Positions 8,012 to 16,344 of a stretch of DNA of 38,589 bases are shown piece by piece. A program made the position numbers and the translations under genes. The notes beneath the pieces were generated by a model. That model ran no database searches. It saw only the letters and a program-made list of their open reading frames with translations, and was not told where the DNA came from. Where the stretch lies: the NCBI GenBank assembly GCA_900197615.1, contig FZLR01000023.1, positions 1 through 38,589 on the forward strand, given 5' to 3'. This stretch comes from Rhodospirillaceae bacterium Spongia-Bin9. Its GTDB lineage: Bacteria > Pseudomonadota > Alphaproteobacteria > Bin65. How positions within the stretch are numbered: position 1 is the first letter of the stretch; the number at the start of each line of letters is the position of its first letter.

Positions 8012-8677
8012 TTACTCCGCAGCGCTGCGCAGGGCCAGGGTGACGGCCGGCGGCGCGATCGCGAGGCCGGCGAGCAGGGCGGCGACCAGCAGAAGGATAT
8101 GCGGCCACGGGTCGGCGGCATGGACGACGGCGTCGACGCTCAGCACGCCGAAGATCAGGACGGGAATGTAGAGCGGCAGCACGAGGATGGCGATCAGCAC
8201 GCCGCCGCGTCGCGCGCCGAGAACCAGCGCCGCGCCGACGGCGCCGATCAGCGTCAGCACCGGCGTGCCGAACAGCAGGCCCAGCGCCAGCATGAGATAG
8301 CCCGCCGCGGGCAGGTGCAACATGGCGGCGAGGACCGGCGACAGGATTATCAGCGGCAGGCCGGTCGTCAGCCAGTGGGCGGCGCATTTCGCCAGCACGA
8401 TCGGCAACAGGCTGCTTTTACCGGTCAGGAACAGGTCGATTGTGCCGTCCTCGAAATCGGCGGCGAACAGCCGGTCGAGGGACAACAGCGTCGCCAGCAG
8501 GGCGGCGACCCAGACCACACCGGGCGCAATGACCGCGAGAGTCCCGGCCGCCGGACCGATGCCGAGCGGAAACAGGACGACCGTCACGACGAAGAACGCC
8601 AGGACGACCGCGGTGTCGGCGCCGTGGCGCACCGCGAAGCGCAGATCGCGCCGAAAGATCGCGAGATAGGGGCGCAT
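8012..8677 (-). CDS. ccmB: Heme exporter permease CcmB
   Basis: The 221-residue integral membrane protein has six predicted hydrophobic helices and CcmB-type features: N-terminal FRRDLRFAVRHG, then LLSLDRLFAADFEDGTIDLFL and the loop AKCAAHWLTTGLPLI. CcmB is the membrane part of the CcmABCD module that releases heme-loaded CcmE in system I cytochrome c maturation. Its ATG overlaps the ccmA stop by one base (TGATG), so the pair is translationally coupled. The gene is followed directly by the convergent GT2 gene; ccmC and ccmD, often next in line, are absent here. Confidence 0.93.
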   Translation of the reverse strand: MRPYLAIFRRDLRFAVRHGADTAVVLAFFVVTVVLFPLGIGPAAGTLAVIAPGVVWVAALLATLLSLDRLFAADFEDGTIDLFLTGKSSLLPIVLAKCAAHWLTTGLPLIILSPVLAAMLHLPAAGYLMLALGLLFGTPVLTLIGAVGAALVLGARRGGVLIAILVLPLYIPVLIFGVLSVDAVVHAADPWPHILLLVAALLAGLAIAPPAVTLALRSAAE

Positions 8678-9318
8678 CAGGGGCCGTCCGGCGCTTCGGG
8701 GGCGTCGACCGGCAGCGTCACCGTCCGGGCGTCCGGCAGGCCGAGCGGCCGGTGGGTCGCCGCAATCGCCAGCCCGCCGCGGGCCCGGTGCCGGCCGATC
8801 ATCGCCTTGAGCAGCGCGGAACCGTCTTCGTCGAGCGAGACTGTCGGTTCGTCGAGCAGCCAGACCGGCGCGTCGGCGAGCGCCAGCCGGGCCAGCGCCA
8901 GCCGCCGCCGCTGCCCGGCCGAGAGCAGCCCGCCGGCAACCTCCAGCAGCGGCCCGATACCCATGGCCTCGCCGGCCTCTTCAACGACGCCGCCGCCCTC
9001 CAGATCGCGCCACCAGGCAAGCTGCTCGCGCACCGTCAGCCACGCCTTGACCGGATCGCGATGGCCGCAATAGGTCAGCGCCGGCCGCGATACGCCGTCG
9101 CCGCCTCCCCACACAACAGCGCCTGCCGCCGGATGCAGCAGCCCGGCCAGCAGGCGTAGCAGCGAGGATTTGCCGGCGCCGTTCGGTCCGCGCAGCTCGA
9201 TGGCGTCGCCGCCGGCGCCCGCGAAGCTCAACCCACCGAACACGGCCCGCCCGCCGCGGATGCAGGCGAGGCCCTCGACGCTCAGCGAGAAGGCGGGGTA
9301 GCGGTCCGGATTGCTCAT
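8677..9318 (-). CDS. ccmA: Heme exporter ATPase CcmA
   Basis: The 213-residue ABC ATPase powers the cytochrome c maturation heme-handling complex. Walker A GPNGAGKSS is at residues 44-52, the signature motif is LSAGQRRRLALARL, and the Walker B/D-loop segment is WLLDEPTVSLDEDG. The LSAGQ variant, in place of LSGGQ, is normal for CcmA. ATG 9318 is preferred because it gives the usual length; GTG 9351 would add 11 residues, and neither has a strong ribosome-binding site. It lies 108 bases downstream of the PaaK-like gene on the same strand, so read-through from the liv unit is possible but functionally unrelated. Confidence 0.92.
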   Translation of the reverse strand: MSNPDRYPAFSLSVEGLACIRGGRAVFGGLSFAGAGGDAIELRGPNGAGKSSLLRLLAGLLHPAAGAVVWGGGDGVSRPALTYCGHRDPVKAWLTVREQLAWWRDLEGGGVVEEAGEAMGIGPLLEVAGGLLSAGQRRRLALARLALADAPVWLLDEPTVSLDEDGSALLKAMIGRHRARGGLAIAATHRPLGLPDARTVTLPVDAPEAPDGP

Positions 9319-9426
9319 GGTTCGTGTGGTGGCCAACAGGACTGCCGACACTCTGCAATCTGCCGCCGCCCGCGCAAGGGGACAAAAGAATAGGGCAGCC
9401 GTCCTCTGACGCCCCCCGCCTCACCG

Positions 9427-10665
9427 CTATTCGTAGACGCGCACGTCGTCGATGACCTTGCCGTCGTTGGGCAGCGCGCCCGGCTCGACGATCTCGACCG
9501 TCGCGCGCAGCTTGCAGACGGTCTGGAAGCTCTGGGCGACCGCATCGGCGAATCCCGGATCGGTGGCGCCGGCTTCGACCCGGAGGTTGGGCGCATCCTT
9601 GCCGTCGACGGCGTCGACGACGAGCCGGGCCCTGGCGATCTCCGGATGACGCTTGATGACATCGGCGATCTGCTCGGGATGGACGAACATGCCCCGGACC
9701 TTGGTCGTCTGGTCGGCGCGGCCCATCCAGCCGAGCATCCGCACGTTGGTCCGGCCGCACGGGCTGGGCGCATCGGTCAGGGCGGAAAGGTCGCCGGTGG
9801 CGAAGCGGATCAGCGGCACTTCCGGCGACAGCAGCGTCACCACCAGTTCGCCGACATCGCCGATGTTGGCGACCGGCTCGCCGGTGCCGGGGACGACAAT
9901 TTCCACGATCTTGTCTTCGGCGATGACCATGCCGTTCTGCGCCGATGTCTCGTAGGCGACGATGCCGAGTTCCGCGGTGCCGAAGGTGTTGAACACCTGA
10001 ATGCCGCGCTCTCCGTACCAGTCGCGCAACGGCGGAAAGAGCGGCCCGGCGCCGACGATGGCGCATTTCACCGAACTCATGTCGAGCCCGAGATCGTCGC
10101 CCTTTTCGAGGATCGCCTTCAGATAATCCGGCGTGCCGGCATGGCCCTTCGGGCGGTACTGGGCCATCACCTGGGCCTGTTGTTCGGTGTTGCCGATGCC
10201 GCCCGGAATGACCGGGCAGCCGAGGGCGCGCGCCGAATCGTGGAAGATCCAGCCGCCGGGGGTGAGATGGTAGGAGAAGGAATTGTGGACGATGTCGCCC
10301 TTGCGCAGCCCGGCGGCATAGAGCGACCGCGCGCCGCCGTAATAGTCGTCGCGGGCGCCCATGATCTCGAAGATCGGCCCCGGCGAGGTGAAGGCGACGG
10401 CGGCGTCGCCCAGCGCCAGCGCGTTGAGCCCGGCGAGCGGCGGCGCGGCCTTTTGCGCTTCGATCAGGCTGTGCTTGCGGGTGACCGGCAGCGCTGCCAG
10501 GGCCTCGCGCGAGGCGATGTCCGCCGGATCGATGCCGGCCAGGCTGTTCGCGTACCAGCCGGTCGCGCCCTTCGCATGGGCGATCTGCGCCGGCAGCGCC
10601 TGCATGAGCGCAATCTCGCGCGCGGCCGGATCGCGGGTCTCCAGGGCGTCGTAATGGTCGGACAT
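9427..10665 (-). CDS. PaaK-like AMP-binding protein with degenerate P-loop
   Basis: The 412-residue protein resembles phenylacetate-CoA ligases. It keeps NTFGTAELG (A5 motif, about 226-234), IRFATGDLSAL and GRADQTTKVRG in the C-terminal half, and a lysine at about 403 in PNDGKVIDD. The phosphate-binding loop that should read like SSGTTG is replaced by AFTSPGPIFE at about 91-100, so a classical adenylation step is uncertain. AGGGGAA precedes ATG 10665. It is the last gene of the acyl-CoA synthetase/Liv transporter run, 119 bases after livF, so it probably acts on the imported acid or senses it. Family assignment is firm; activity is not. Confidence 0.82.
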   Translation of the reverse strand: MSDHYDALETRDPAAREIALMQALPAQIAHAKGATGWYANSLAGIDPADIASREALAALPVTRKHSLIEAQKAAPPLAGLNALALGDAAVAFTSPGPIFEIMGARDDYYGGARSLYAAGLRKGDIVHNSFSYHLTPGGWIFHDSARALGCPVIPGGIGNTEQQAQVMAQYRPKGHAGTPDYLKAILEKGDDLGLDMSSVKCAIVGAGPLFPPLRDWYGERGIQVFNTFGTAELGIVAYETSAQNGMVIAEDKIVEIVVPGTGEPVANIGDVGELVVTLLSPEVPLIRFATGDLSALTDAPSPCGRTNVRMLGWMGRADQTTKVRGMFVHPEQIADVIKRHPEIARARLVVDAVDGKDAPNLRVEAGATDPGFADAVAQSFQTVCKLRATVEIVEPGALPNDGKVIDDVRVYE

Positions 10666-10690
10666 AGCCGTTCCCCTGAACTGAAAAGCC

Positions 10691-10715
10691 GCCACCCCGG
10701 TTCTGGGATGACGGC
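10691..10715. repeat. REP-like imperfect palindrome in the livF-paaK gap
   Basis: On the minus strand this reads CATCCC, loop AGAACC, GGGGTG inside a CCGTCATCCC context, which resembles short dispersed intergenic palindromes found in many alphaproteobacterial genomes. It lies in the 119-base gap between livF and the PaaK-like gene. Only one clear copy is in this window, so its status as a genomic repeat is a guess. Confidence 0.25.
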
Positions 10716-10784
10716 CCGTTTGACGAGACCGCGGCGCAGCCCGAGACCGTAAACCGGCCGGCCGCGTTCGCGGTGGGCCCGCTC

Positions 10785-11627
10785 TCAGGCGAGCCAGCGC
10801 TTGCGGCGTTTGTAGTGCTTCACATCCCGGAAGGATTTGCGGTTCTCACCGGAAACGCCGAGGTAGAATTCTCTCACGTCCTCATTCTCGGCGAGGTCTT
10901 TGGCCACGCCGTCCATCACCACCCGGCCGCTTTCCAGGATATAGCCGTAGTCGGCGTAGCGCAGCGCCATGTTGGTGTTCTGCTCGGCGAGCAGGATGCT
11001 CACGCCTTCCTGCTGGTTGAGCTGTTTGACGATCTCGAATATTTCCTCGACGAGCTGCGGCGCAAGGCCCATGGAGGGCTCGTCGAGCAGCATGGTCGAG
11101 GGATTGGACATCAGCGCCCGCCCGATGGCGCACATCTGCTGTTCGCCGCCGGAGATGTATCCGGCGAGCGCCGAGCGGCGGTCTTTCAGACGGGGAAAAT
11201 ACTCATACACCTTATCGACGGAATCGCGGATCGCCGCGCCGCCGTCCCGGCGGGTGTAGGCGCCGGTCAACAGATTCTCGTCCACCGTAAGGTGGGGAAA
11301 GCAATGGCGGCCTTCCATCACCTGGATCACGCCGCGCCGCACCAGATCGTTCGGATCCAGGCTTTGCACGGGCGTTCCTTCGTAGAGGATCGATCCCTTC
11401 GTCACGTCGCCGCGTTCCGCGCCGAGCAGATTCGAGATCGATTTCAGCGTCGTCGTCTTGCCGGCGCCGTTGGCCCCAAGGAGGGCGACGATGCCCCCCT
11501 TGGGAACCTCGAGCGAAACCCCCTTCAACACGAGGATCACATGATCGTAGATCACCTCGATGTTGTTGACGCTGAGCAGCGCTTGCGCAGCACCGTTCGC
11601 GCCATTGGTTACGGGGGCTTCACTCAC
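10785..11627 (-). CDS. livF: Liv-type ABC transporter ATPase LivF
   Basis: The 280-residue ATPase belongs to the branched-chain/hydrophobic amino acid (HAAT) importer family. Walker A GANGAGKTT spans residues 51-59, the signature SGGEQQMCAIGRAL follows, and Walker B is MLLDEPSMGLAP. It pairs with LivG to drive import through LivH and LivM. The C-terminal extension GENRKSFRDVKHYKRRKRW is very basic and longer than in the classical E. coli protein. It lies 44 bases after the binding-protein gene. Given the two flanking ligase-like genes, the cargo is more likely an aromatic or fatty acid than leucine (inference). Confidence 0.9.
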   Translation of the reverse strand: MSEAPVTNGANGAAQALLSVNNIEVIYDHVILVLKGVSLEVPKGGIVALLGANGAGKTTTLKSISNLLGAERGDVTKGSILYEGTPVQSLDPNDLVRRGVIQVMEGRHCFPHLTVDENLLTGAYTRRDGGAAIRDSVDKVYEYFPRLKDRRSALAGYISGGEQQMCAIGRALMSNPSTMLLDEPSMGLAPQLVEEIFEIVKQLNQQEGVSILLAEQNTNMALRYADYGYILESGRVVMDGVAKDLAENEDVREFYLGVSGENRKSFRDVKHYKRRKRWLA

Positions 11628-11671
11628 GGCGGTTCTCCCTTGCTACAGGCGTTGTTTCGCCTGCAACGGAC

Positions 11672-12979
11672 CTAGCACTTGCGCGGCGTGATTTTGTTCG
11701 CCTTGGCGTAGGCCGCGGCGGACTTCTCGATCAGCGGACGGACCACCTCTTGCATCGGCGAAATGAAGTCGCTGATGATGTTCCACTTCTTGCCGTCCCA
11801 CTGCTGGATCAGCACCGGGCCGTTGCCTTCGTGGTCGGCGCAAGTGATCTTGATCCCTTTCGTGAACCCCTTCAGGCCCAACTCCGCCAAACGGGATTCC
11901 GTGAGATTGAGGTTCTCGAATCCCCAGCGCATTTGGTCGCCGTTGACCCTTTTTACGCCGAACTTCTTCTGCGCGTTCCGCATGGCTTCGGTCGTAATGA
12001 CACCGGTCAAGATGCCTCGATTCCACAGAACCTGACCGATATACTTCTCACCGTCCTTGAAACCTTTTCCAGCCCCGTAAACGACTTTCTTGATGTCGTG
12101 GAAGAGCGGAAAATCGCCGCCGGCGGCGTGGAACGTGCCGGCCTTGTAGCCCTTGGCGGCGGCACCGCTTGGAACGACATCCGTCTCGGCGCCGGACCAC
12201 CAGACGCCGATCATACGTTCCAGGTTGAAGCCGGTATTGATGGCTTCCTTGATGGCGACCTGGTTCATCACGCCCCAGCCCCACAGCAGGATCCAGTCCG
12301 GACGGTCGCGGCGGATCTGCAGCCAGGTGGCTTTCTGCTCCTGGCCGGGATGGTTCACGGCAAGCGTGGTCAGCTTGTAGCCGAGCTTGCGCGCCAGGAG
12401 GTTGAGCGTGCGGATCGGCTCTTTGCCGTAGGCGCTGTTATGGTAAATCAGGGCGATTTTCTTGCCCTTGAGCTTATCCATTCCGCCTTCCTGGGCGCCG
12501 ATATATTTGATGAAGGCCGAGGCCTGGCTCCAGTAGGTGGTAGGTGCAGTGAAGACCCACGGAAAAACCCGGCCGTCTGACGCATCGGTGCGGCCGTAAC
12601 CCGAAGACAAGATGACAACCTTATCCTTCGGCGCGTTCGGGATCAGCTTGTAGGTGATGCCCGTCGAATTCGGATATACCACCGTTGCGCCTTTGCCCTT
12701 CAGGCGCTCGAAGCATTCGACGCCCTTCTTGGTGTTATATGCGGTCTCGCATTCCTCCCAGACCAGCTTGACGCCGTTGACGCCGCCGTGCTTCAGGTTG
12801 ACGTAGTTGAAATAGTCGATGGTACCGTTCGCAAACGGAATGCCGTTCGGCGCGTACGGTCCGGTGCGGTAGGTGAGCAGCGGAAAATACTGGGAATCCG
12901 CCGCCTGAACGGCCGGCGCTGCAATGCCTGTCGCGGCGACTGCAGCGGCCAGACCCAAAGTGAGCCCTTTCAGCCTCAT
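11672..12979 (-). CDS. Liv-type periplasmic substrate-binding protein
   Basis: The 435-residue precursor starts at ATG 12979 behind a strong GGGAGGA. Residues 1-26 form a signal peptide (basic start, Ala/Leu core, end APAVQA). The mature protein has the type I periplasmic binding fold of the LivJ/HAAT group: LTYRTGPYAPNGIPFANG early, ECETAYNTKKGVECFERLK, IALIYHNSAYGKEPI in the second lobe, and the HPGQEQKATW segment. It is longer than LivJ (about 370 residues) and of the kind that accompanies acyl-CoA ligase/Liv clusters. A hairpin-forming 186-base gap separates it from livM, which may raise its expression relative to the membrane genes. The ligand is unknown. Confidence 0.9.
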   Translation of the reverse strand: MRLKGLTLGLAAAVAATGIAAPAVQAADSQYFPLLTYRTGPYAPNGIPFANGTIDYFNYVNLKHGGVNGVKLVWEECETAYNTKKGVECFERLKGKGATVVYPNSTGITYKLIPNAPKDKVVILSSGYGRTDASDGRVFPWVFTAPTTYWSQASAFIKYIGAQEGGMDKLKGKKIALIYHNSAYGKEPIRTLNLLARKLGYKLTTLAVNHPGQEQKATWLQIRRDRPDWILLWGWGVMNQVAIKEAINTGFNLERMIGVWWSGAETDVVPSGAAAKGYKAGTFHAAGGDFPLFHDIKKVVYGAGKGFKDGEKYIGQVLWNRGILTGVITTEAMRNAQKKFGVKRVNGDQMRWGFENLNLTESRLAELGLKGFTKGIKITCADHEGNGPVLIQQWDGKKWNIISDFISPMQEVVRPLIEKSAAAYAKANKITPRKC

Positions 12980-13068
12980 ACCATTATCCTCCCTGTATAG
13001 GGTTTGCCCCCATGCGGGGTGCTGGGGGTGGAGGGTTACCCTGCAGAACACCATGACCTGCAGGTTGC

Positions 13069-13097
13069 CGGAACCTTAGCATGCGCCCAAGGTTCCG
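13069..13097 (-). promoter_or_regulatory. Hairpin between livM and the binding-protein gene
   Basis: A perfect 9-bp inverted repeat (CGGAACCTT, 11-base loop, AAGGTTCCG) lies between the livM stop and the binding-protein start. No U-tract follows on the coding strand. In ABC operons such structures often protect or process the mRNA so that the binding protein is made in excess; that role is inferred here. Confidence 0.4.
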
Positions 13098-13165
13098 CAA
13101 AAGACCGCAAGACGCGGCCGATGACAGCCGATTTCCTGCCGCCGGCGCACGTGCAGAACCGCCGG

Positions 13166-14398
13166 CTAGTAAGGAAACGGCCACTGTCTCAGTCTTTCCT
13201 TGCCGATCTGCCACAGGCGCGCCAGCCCGAGCGGCTCCATGATCAGGAAGATGATGATCAGCGCGCCGAAGATCATGAACTGGATGTGTTCGACCAGCGC
13301 CGTGCTCACCGGGATGCCGAACTGACCGCCGAGCCAAGGGAAAAAGATAACCAGGAAGATCGGGATCAAAGTGATGAAGGCGGCGCCCAGGAACGCGCCG
13401 GTGATGCTGCCCAGCCCGCCGATGATGACCATAAACAGGACGGCGAAGGATTCGTTGATGTTGAACGCTTCGGCTCCTTCGAGGGCGCCGAGGTAGAAGA
13501 TAAACAGCATTGCCCCGGCCACGCCGCAGAAGAAGGAACTGACCGCAAAGGCGAGCAGCTTGGTCGCCAGCGGGCGGATGCCGATGAGTTGGGCGGCGAT
13601 ATCCATGTCGCGGATCGCCATCCAAGCCCGGCCGATGCGGCCGCGCACCATGTTCTTTGCAACGAAGGCAAAGAAGACGACCGTCGCAAGGCAGATCAGG
13701 TATTTCGTTTCCGCCGCCGGATAGATCGTCACCTGCTGGCCGTCCCGCATCACCGTTTCGGAGCCGGTGACGACGAGGCCGAACAGTTTCATTGGCGGAA
13801 CCTGGATCGTCGACGACGAGACATAGTCGTAGAGCCATTCGACGCGCGAGAAGCACCAGACCAGGAAGAACTGCGCCGCCAGCGTCGCCACTGCCAGGTA
13901 GAAGCCCTTGATGCGCAGGCTGGGCAGGCCGAAAATTACCCCAACCACGGAGGTCACCGCACCGGCGAGAATCATCAGGATGAGCGGATTGTCGATCGGC
14001 GGCAGCATCGGCACGAGTTGCGAAACAAGCTCGCCGGCATCGTCTTCATGCTGATTCCGGTAGTTCATACCGGTCGAGAATTTGTAGGCGGCAAACGCGC
14101 CCACCCCCATGAACCCTGCCGTACCCAGAGAAATCTGGCCGCAATAGCCGGTGAGGATATTGAGGCCGAGCGCGGCCATGCTGTTGACCAGCAGCAGCAG
14201 GAAAATCGAATTGTACAGATAGTCCTTGGTCGACGCCGCCATGAGCCCGCCCTGCACCAGCAGGTACAGGCCGACCGGAATCACGATGAAGGCGATGAAC
14301 AGGATGCCCCACAGGCCGTACTTGTCCTGCCGGAGCTGGAAGATGCCCTGGTCCTTGGCGTAGCTCGTATAGAACTGCCCGGCTTCGCGATAGAACAT
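13166..14398 (-). CDS. livM: Liv-type ABC transporter permease LivM
   Basis: The 410-residue inner-membrane permease belongs to the BPD_transp_2 family. Visible are LGLNILTGYCGQISLGTAGFMGVGAFAA (the LivM signature helix), LPSLRIKGFYLAVATLAAQFF, and the coupling segment RGRIGRAWMAIRDMDIAAQLIGI that contacts the ATPases. It has about ten hydrophobic helices and two periplasmic inserts, one of about 25 residues after the fourth helix. ATG 14398 lies 4 bases beyond the livH stop; the longer open frame overlaps livH and is unlikely. It forms the channel with LivH. Confidence 0.92.
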   Translation of the reverse strand: MFYREAGQFYTSYAKDQGIFQLRQDKYGLWGILFIAFIVIPVGLYLLVQGGLMAASTKDYLYNSIFLLLLVNSMAALGLNILTGYCGQISLGTAGFMGVGAFAAYKFSTGMNYRNQHEDDAGELVSQLVPMLPPIDNPLILMILAGAVTSVVGVIFGLPSLRIKGFYLAVATLAAQFFLVWCFSRVEWLYDYVSSSTIQVPPMKLFGLVVTGSETVMRDGQQVTIYPAAETKYLICLATVVFFAFVAKNMVRGRIGRAWMAIRDMDIAAQLIGIRPLATKLLAFAVSSFFCGVAGAMLFIFYLGALEGAEAFNINESFAVLFMVIIGGLGSITGAFLGAAFITLIPIFLVIFFPWLGGQFGIPVSTALVEHIQFMIFGALIIIFLIMEPLGLARLWQIGKERLRQWPFPY

Positions 14399-14402
14399 AG
14401 CG

Positions 14403-15335
14403 TCAGACTCTTTCGATGATCTTTTCGCCGAACAGGCCCTGCGGGCGGAACACCAGGAAGACCATCGCCAGGATATAGGCGAACCAGTCCTCGATCGCGC
14501 CGCCGACATACGGGCCCCAGCCGACCTCGGCCAGCTTCTCGCCCAGGCCGATGATCAGGCCGCCGATGATCGCGCCCGGGATCGATTCGAAGCCGCCCAG
14601 GATCAGCACCGGCAGCGCCTTGAGCGCGATTTCCGAAAGGCTGAACTGGACGCCGGATTTGGCGCCCCACATGGTGCCGGCGACCAGCGCCACGATGCCG
14701 GACACGGCCCAGACGATGATCCAGATGGTGCGCAGGTTGATGCCGACAGAAAGCGCCGCCTGGTGATCGTCTGCTACCGCCCGGAGCGCCCGGCCGATCT
14801 TGGTCTTGTTGAAGAAGATCGCCAGGACCGTCACCAGCGCCGCGGCGACCGCGCCGGCGGTGAGCTCCAGATACTGGATCTGGATGCCGAACGGCTCGAA
14901 GCGGCCCTGCGGGATGCCGACATCGAGCTTCTTGACGTCGGAGCCCCAGATGGTCTCGCCGAAGGCCGAGAGAAAAAAGGCCAGCCCGATGGTCGCCATG
15001 AACAGGATAATCTGCTCCTGGTTCACAAGATGGCGCAGGATCAGGTATTCCACCACGATGGCGAACAGGATCATGACCCCGATCGTCAGCAGGATGGCGA
15101 GCGGGATCGGAATGCCGAGGCCGATGAAGCCGGCGAGGTTGAGCGCCGCGAACAGGACCAGCACGCCCTGGGCGAAGTTGAACATGCCCGAGGCCTTGTA
15201 GATCAGCACGAAGCCGAGCGCGACGAGCGAGTACATCACCCCCGCCAGCAGGCCGCTGATCACGACTTCCATGCCGAACTGCCAGCTCTCGAATATGAGC
15301 ACCGGCGCCAGGACGAATTCCCAAAACTCTCCCAT
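14403..15335 (-). CDS. livH: Liv-type ABC transporter permease LivH
   Basis: The 310-residue permease of the Liv/HAAT family starts with a short hydrophobic helix, then VISGLLAGVMYSLVALGFVLIYKASGMFNFAQG, the LivH hallmark. Later come LRAVADDHQAALSVGIN, which forms the ATPase coupling helix, and ILGGFESIPGAIIGGLIIGLGE near the C-terminus. It partners with LivM. A 109-base gap, containing a short CCTGCC/GGCAGG dyad, separates it from livG, and only 4 bases separate it from livM. Confidence 0.92.
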   Translation of the reverse strand: MGEFWEFVLAPVLIFESWQFGMEVVISGLLAGVMYSLVALGFVLIYKASGMFNFAQGVLVLFAALNLAGFIGLGIPIPLAILLTIGVMILFAIVVEYLILRHLVNQEQIILFMATIGLAFFLSAFGETIWGSDVKKLDVGIPQGRFEPFGIQIQYLELTAGAVAAALVTVLAIFFNKTKIGRALRAVADDHQAALSVGINLRTIWIIVWAVSGIVALVAGTMWGAKSGVQFSLSEIALKALPVLILGGFESIPGAIIGGLIIGLGEKLAEVGWGPYVGGAIEDWFAYILAMVFLVFRPQGLFGEKIIERV

Positions 15336-15444
15336 GCTTTCCCCCTCAAACGGGCGCCCGGGACCGGGAATGCCCGCTGCGGTTTGCCGGCGCTATTGCA
15401 GAAGCCTGCCCCGGCAGGGCCGGCGCGCGCCGTTACCCTCGTTC

Positions 15445-16338
15445 TCAGTTCTCGTTCAAGTCCTCTTCGTGCGCGACGCCCAGATAGGCGTCGATCACGT
15501 CCTGGTCCGCCTGGACAACCGCCGGCGTGCCCTCGGAAATCTTGCGGCCGTAGTTCAGCACGACGACATGATCCGAAATATCCATCACCACGCCCATATC
15601 GTGTTCGATGAGCGCGATCGTGGTGCCGAATTCGTCGTTCACATCGATGACGAAGCGGCACATATCCTCTTTCTCCTCTAGGTTCATACCCGCCATCGGC
15701 TCGTCGAGCAGCAGCAGATCCGGCTCCATGGCCAGCGCCCGGCCCAGCTCGACCCGCTTCTGCAAGCCGTAAGGCAGGCGGCCGACCGGCGTCCGCCGAA
15801 TCGACTGGATCTCGAGGAAATCGATGACTTCTTCGGCGGCCTTGCGGTGCGCCACCTCTTCCTTCTGGTACGGCCCCCAATAGAGGGAATCGAGCAGGAA
15901 ATCGCCGAACCACATCGCCGGATAGGTCAGGTAGTTGATCACCGGCATGTTGGCGAGTTTGTTGTGGTAGTAGCGCATCGACGGGCCGCTCATCTTCAGC
16001 AGACGGCCGGTCATGACATTGTCCAGCGTGCTCATGCCCCGGAACAGCGCGACATTCTGGAAGGTCCGCGCAATCCCGGTTTCGGCCGCTTCGTGCGGCT
16101 TCATCTGGTGGCGCGGGTTGCCCTTGTAGGTGATCGTGCCTTCCTGCGGATGATAGAATCCGTTGATGACGTTGAGCATCGACGTCTTGCCGGCGCCGTT
16201 CGGGCCGATGATGGCGAAAATCTGCTTCTCGCGGATTTCGAAACTGACGTCGGTGATGGCCTTCACGCCGCCGAAGCGCAGCGTGATATTGTCGACCTTG
16301 AGGAGGGTGTCGCCGAATTTGCGTTCCGAATGCTTCAT
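15445..16338 (-). CDS. livG: Liv-type ABC transporter ATPase LivG
   Basis: The 297-residue ATPase has Walker A GPNGAGKTS at residues 45-53, the LivG-type signature LPYGLQKRVELGRALA and Walker B LLLLDEPMAGMN. Between them is the long insert seen in LivG proteins; here it is extended by a hydrophobic stretch (about 115-155, YLTYPAMWFGDFLLDSLYWG), as is common in Liv clusters tied to acyl-CoA ligases. The ATG lies 6 bases after the acyl-CoA synthetase stop, so the two are almost certainly cotranscribed. It drives import together with LivF. Confidence 0.92.
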   Translation of the reverse strand: MKHSERKFGDTLLKVDNITLRFGGVKAITDVSFEIREKQIFAIIGPNGAGKTSMLNVINGFYHPQEGTITYKGNPRHQMKPHEAAETGIARTFQNVALFRGMSTLDNVMTGRLLKMSGPSMRYYHNKLANMPVINYLTYPAMWFGDFLLDSLYWGPYQKEEVAHRKAAEEVIDFLEIQSIRRTPVGRLPYGLQKRVELGRALAMEPDLLLLDEPMAGMNLEEKEDMCRFVIDVNDEFGTTIALIEHDMGVVMDISDHVVVLNYGRKISEGTPAVVQADQDVIDAYLGVAHEEDLNEN

Positions 16339-16344
16339 GGACGG

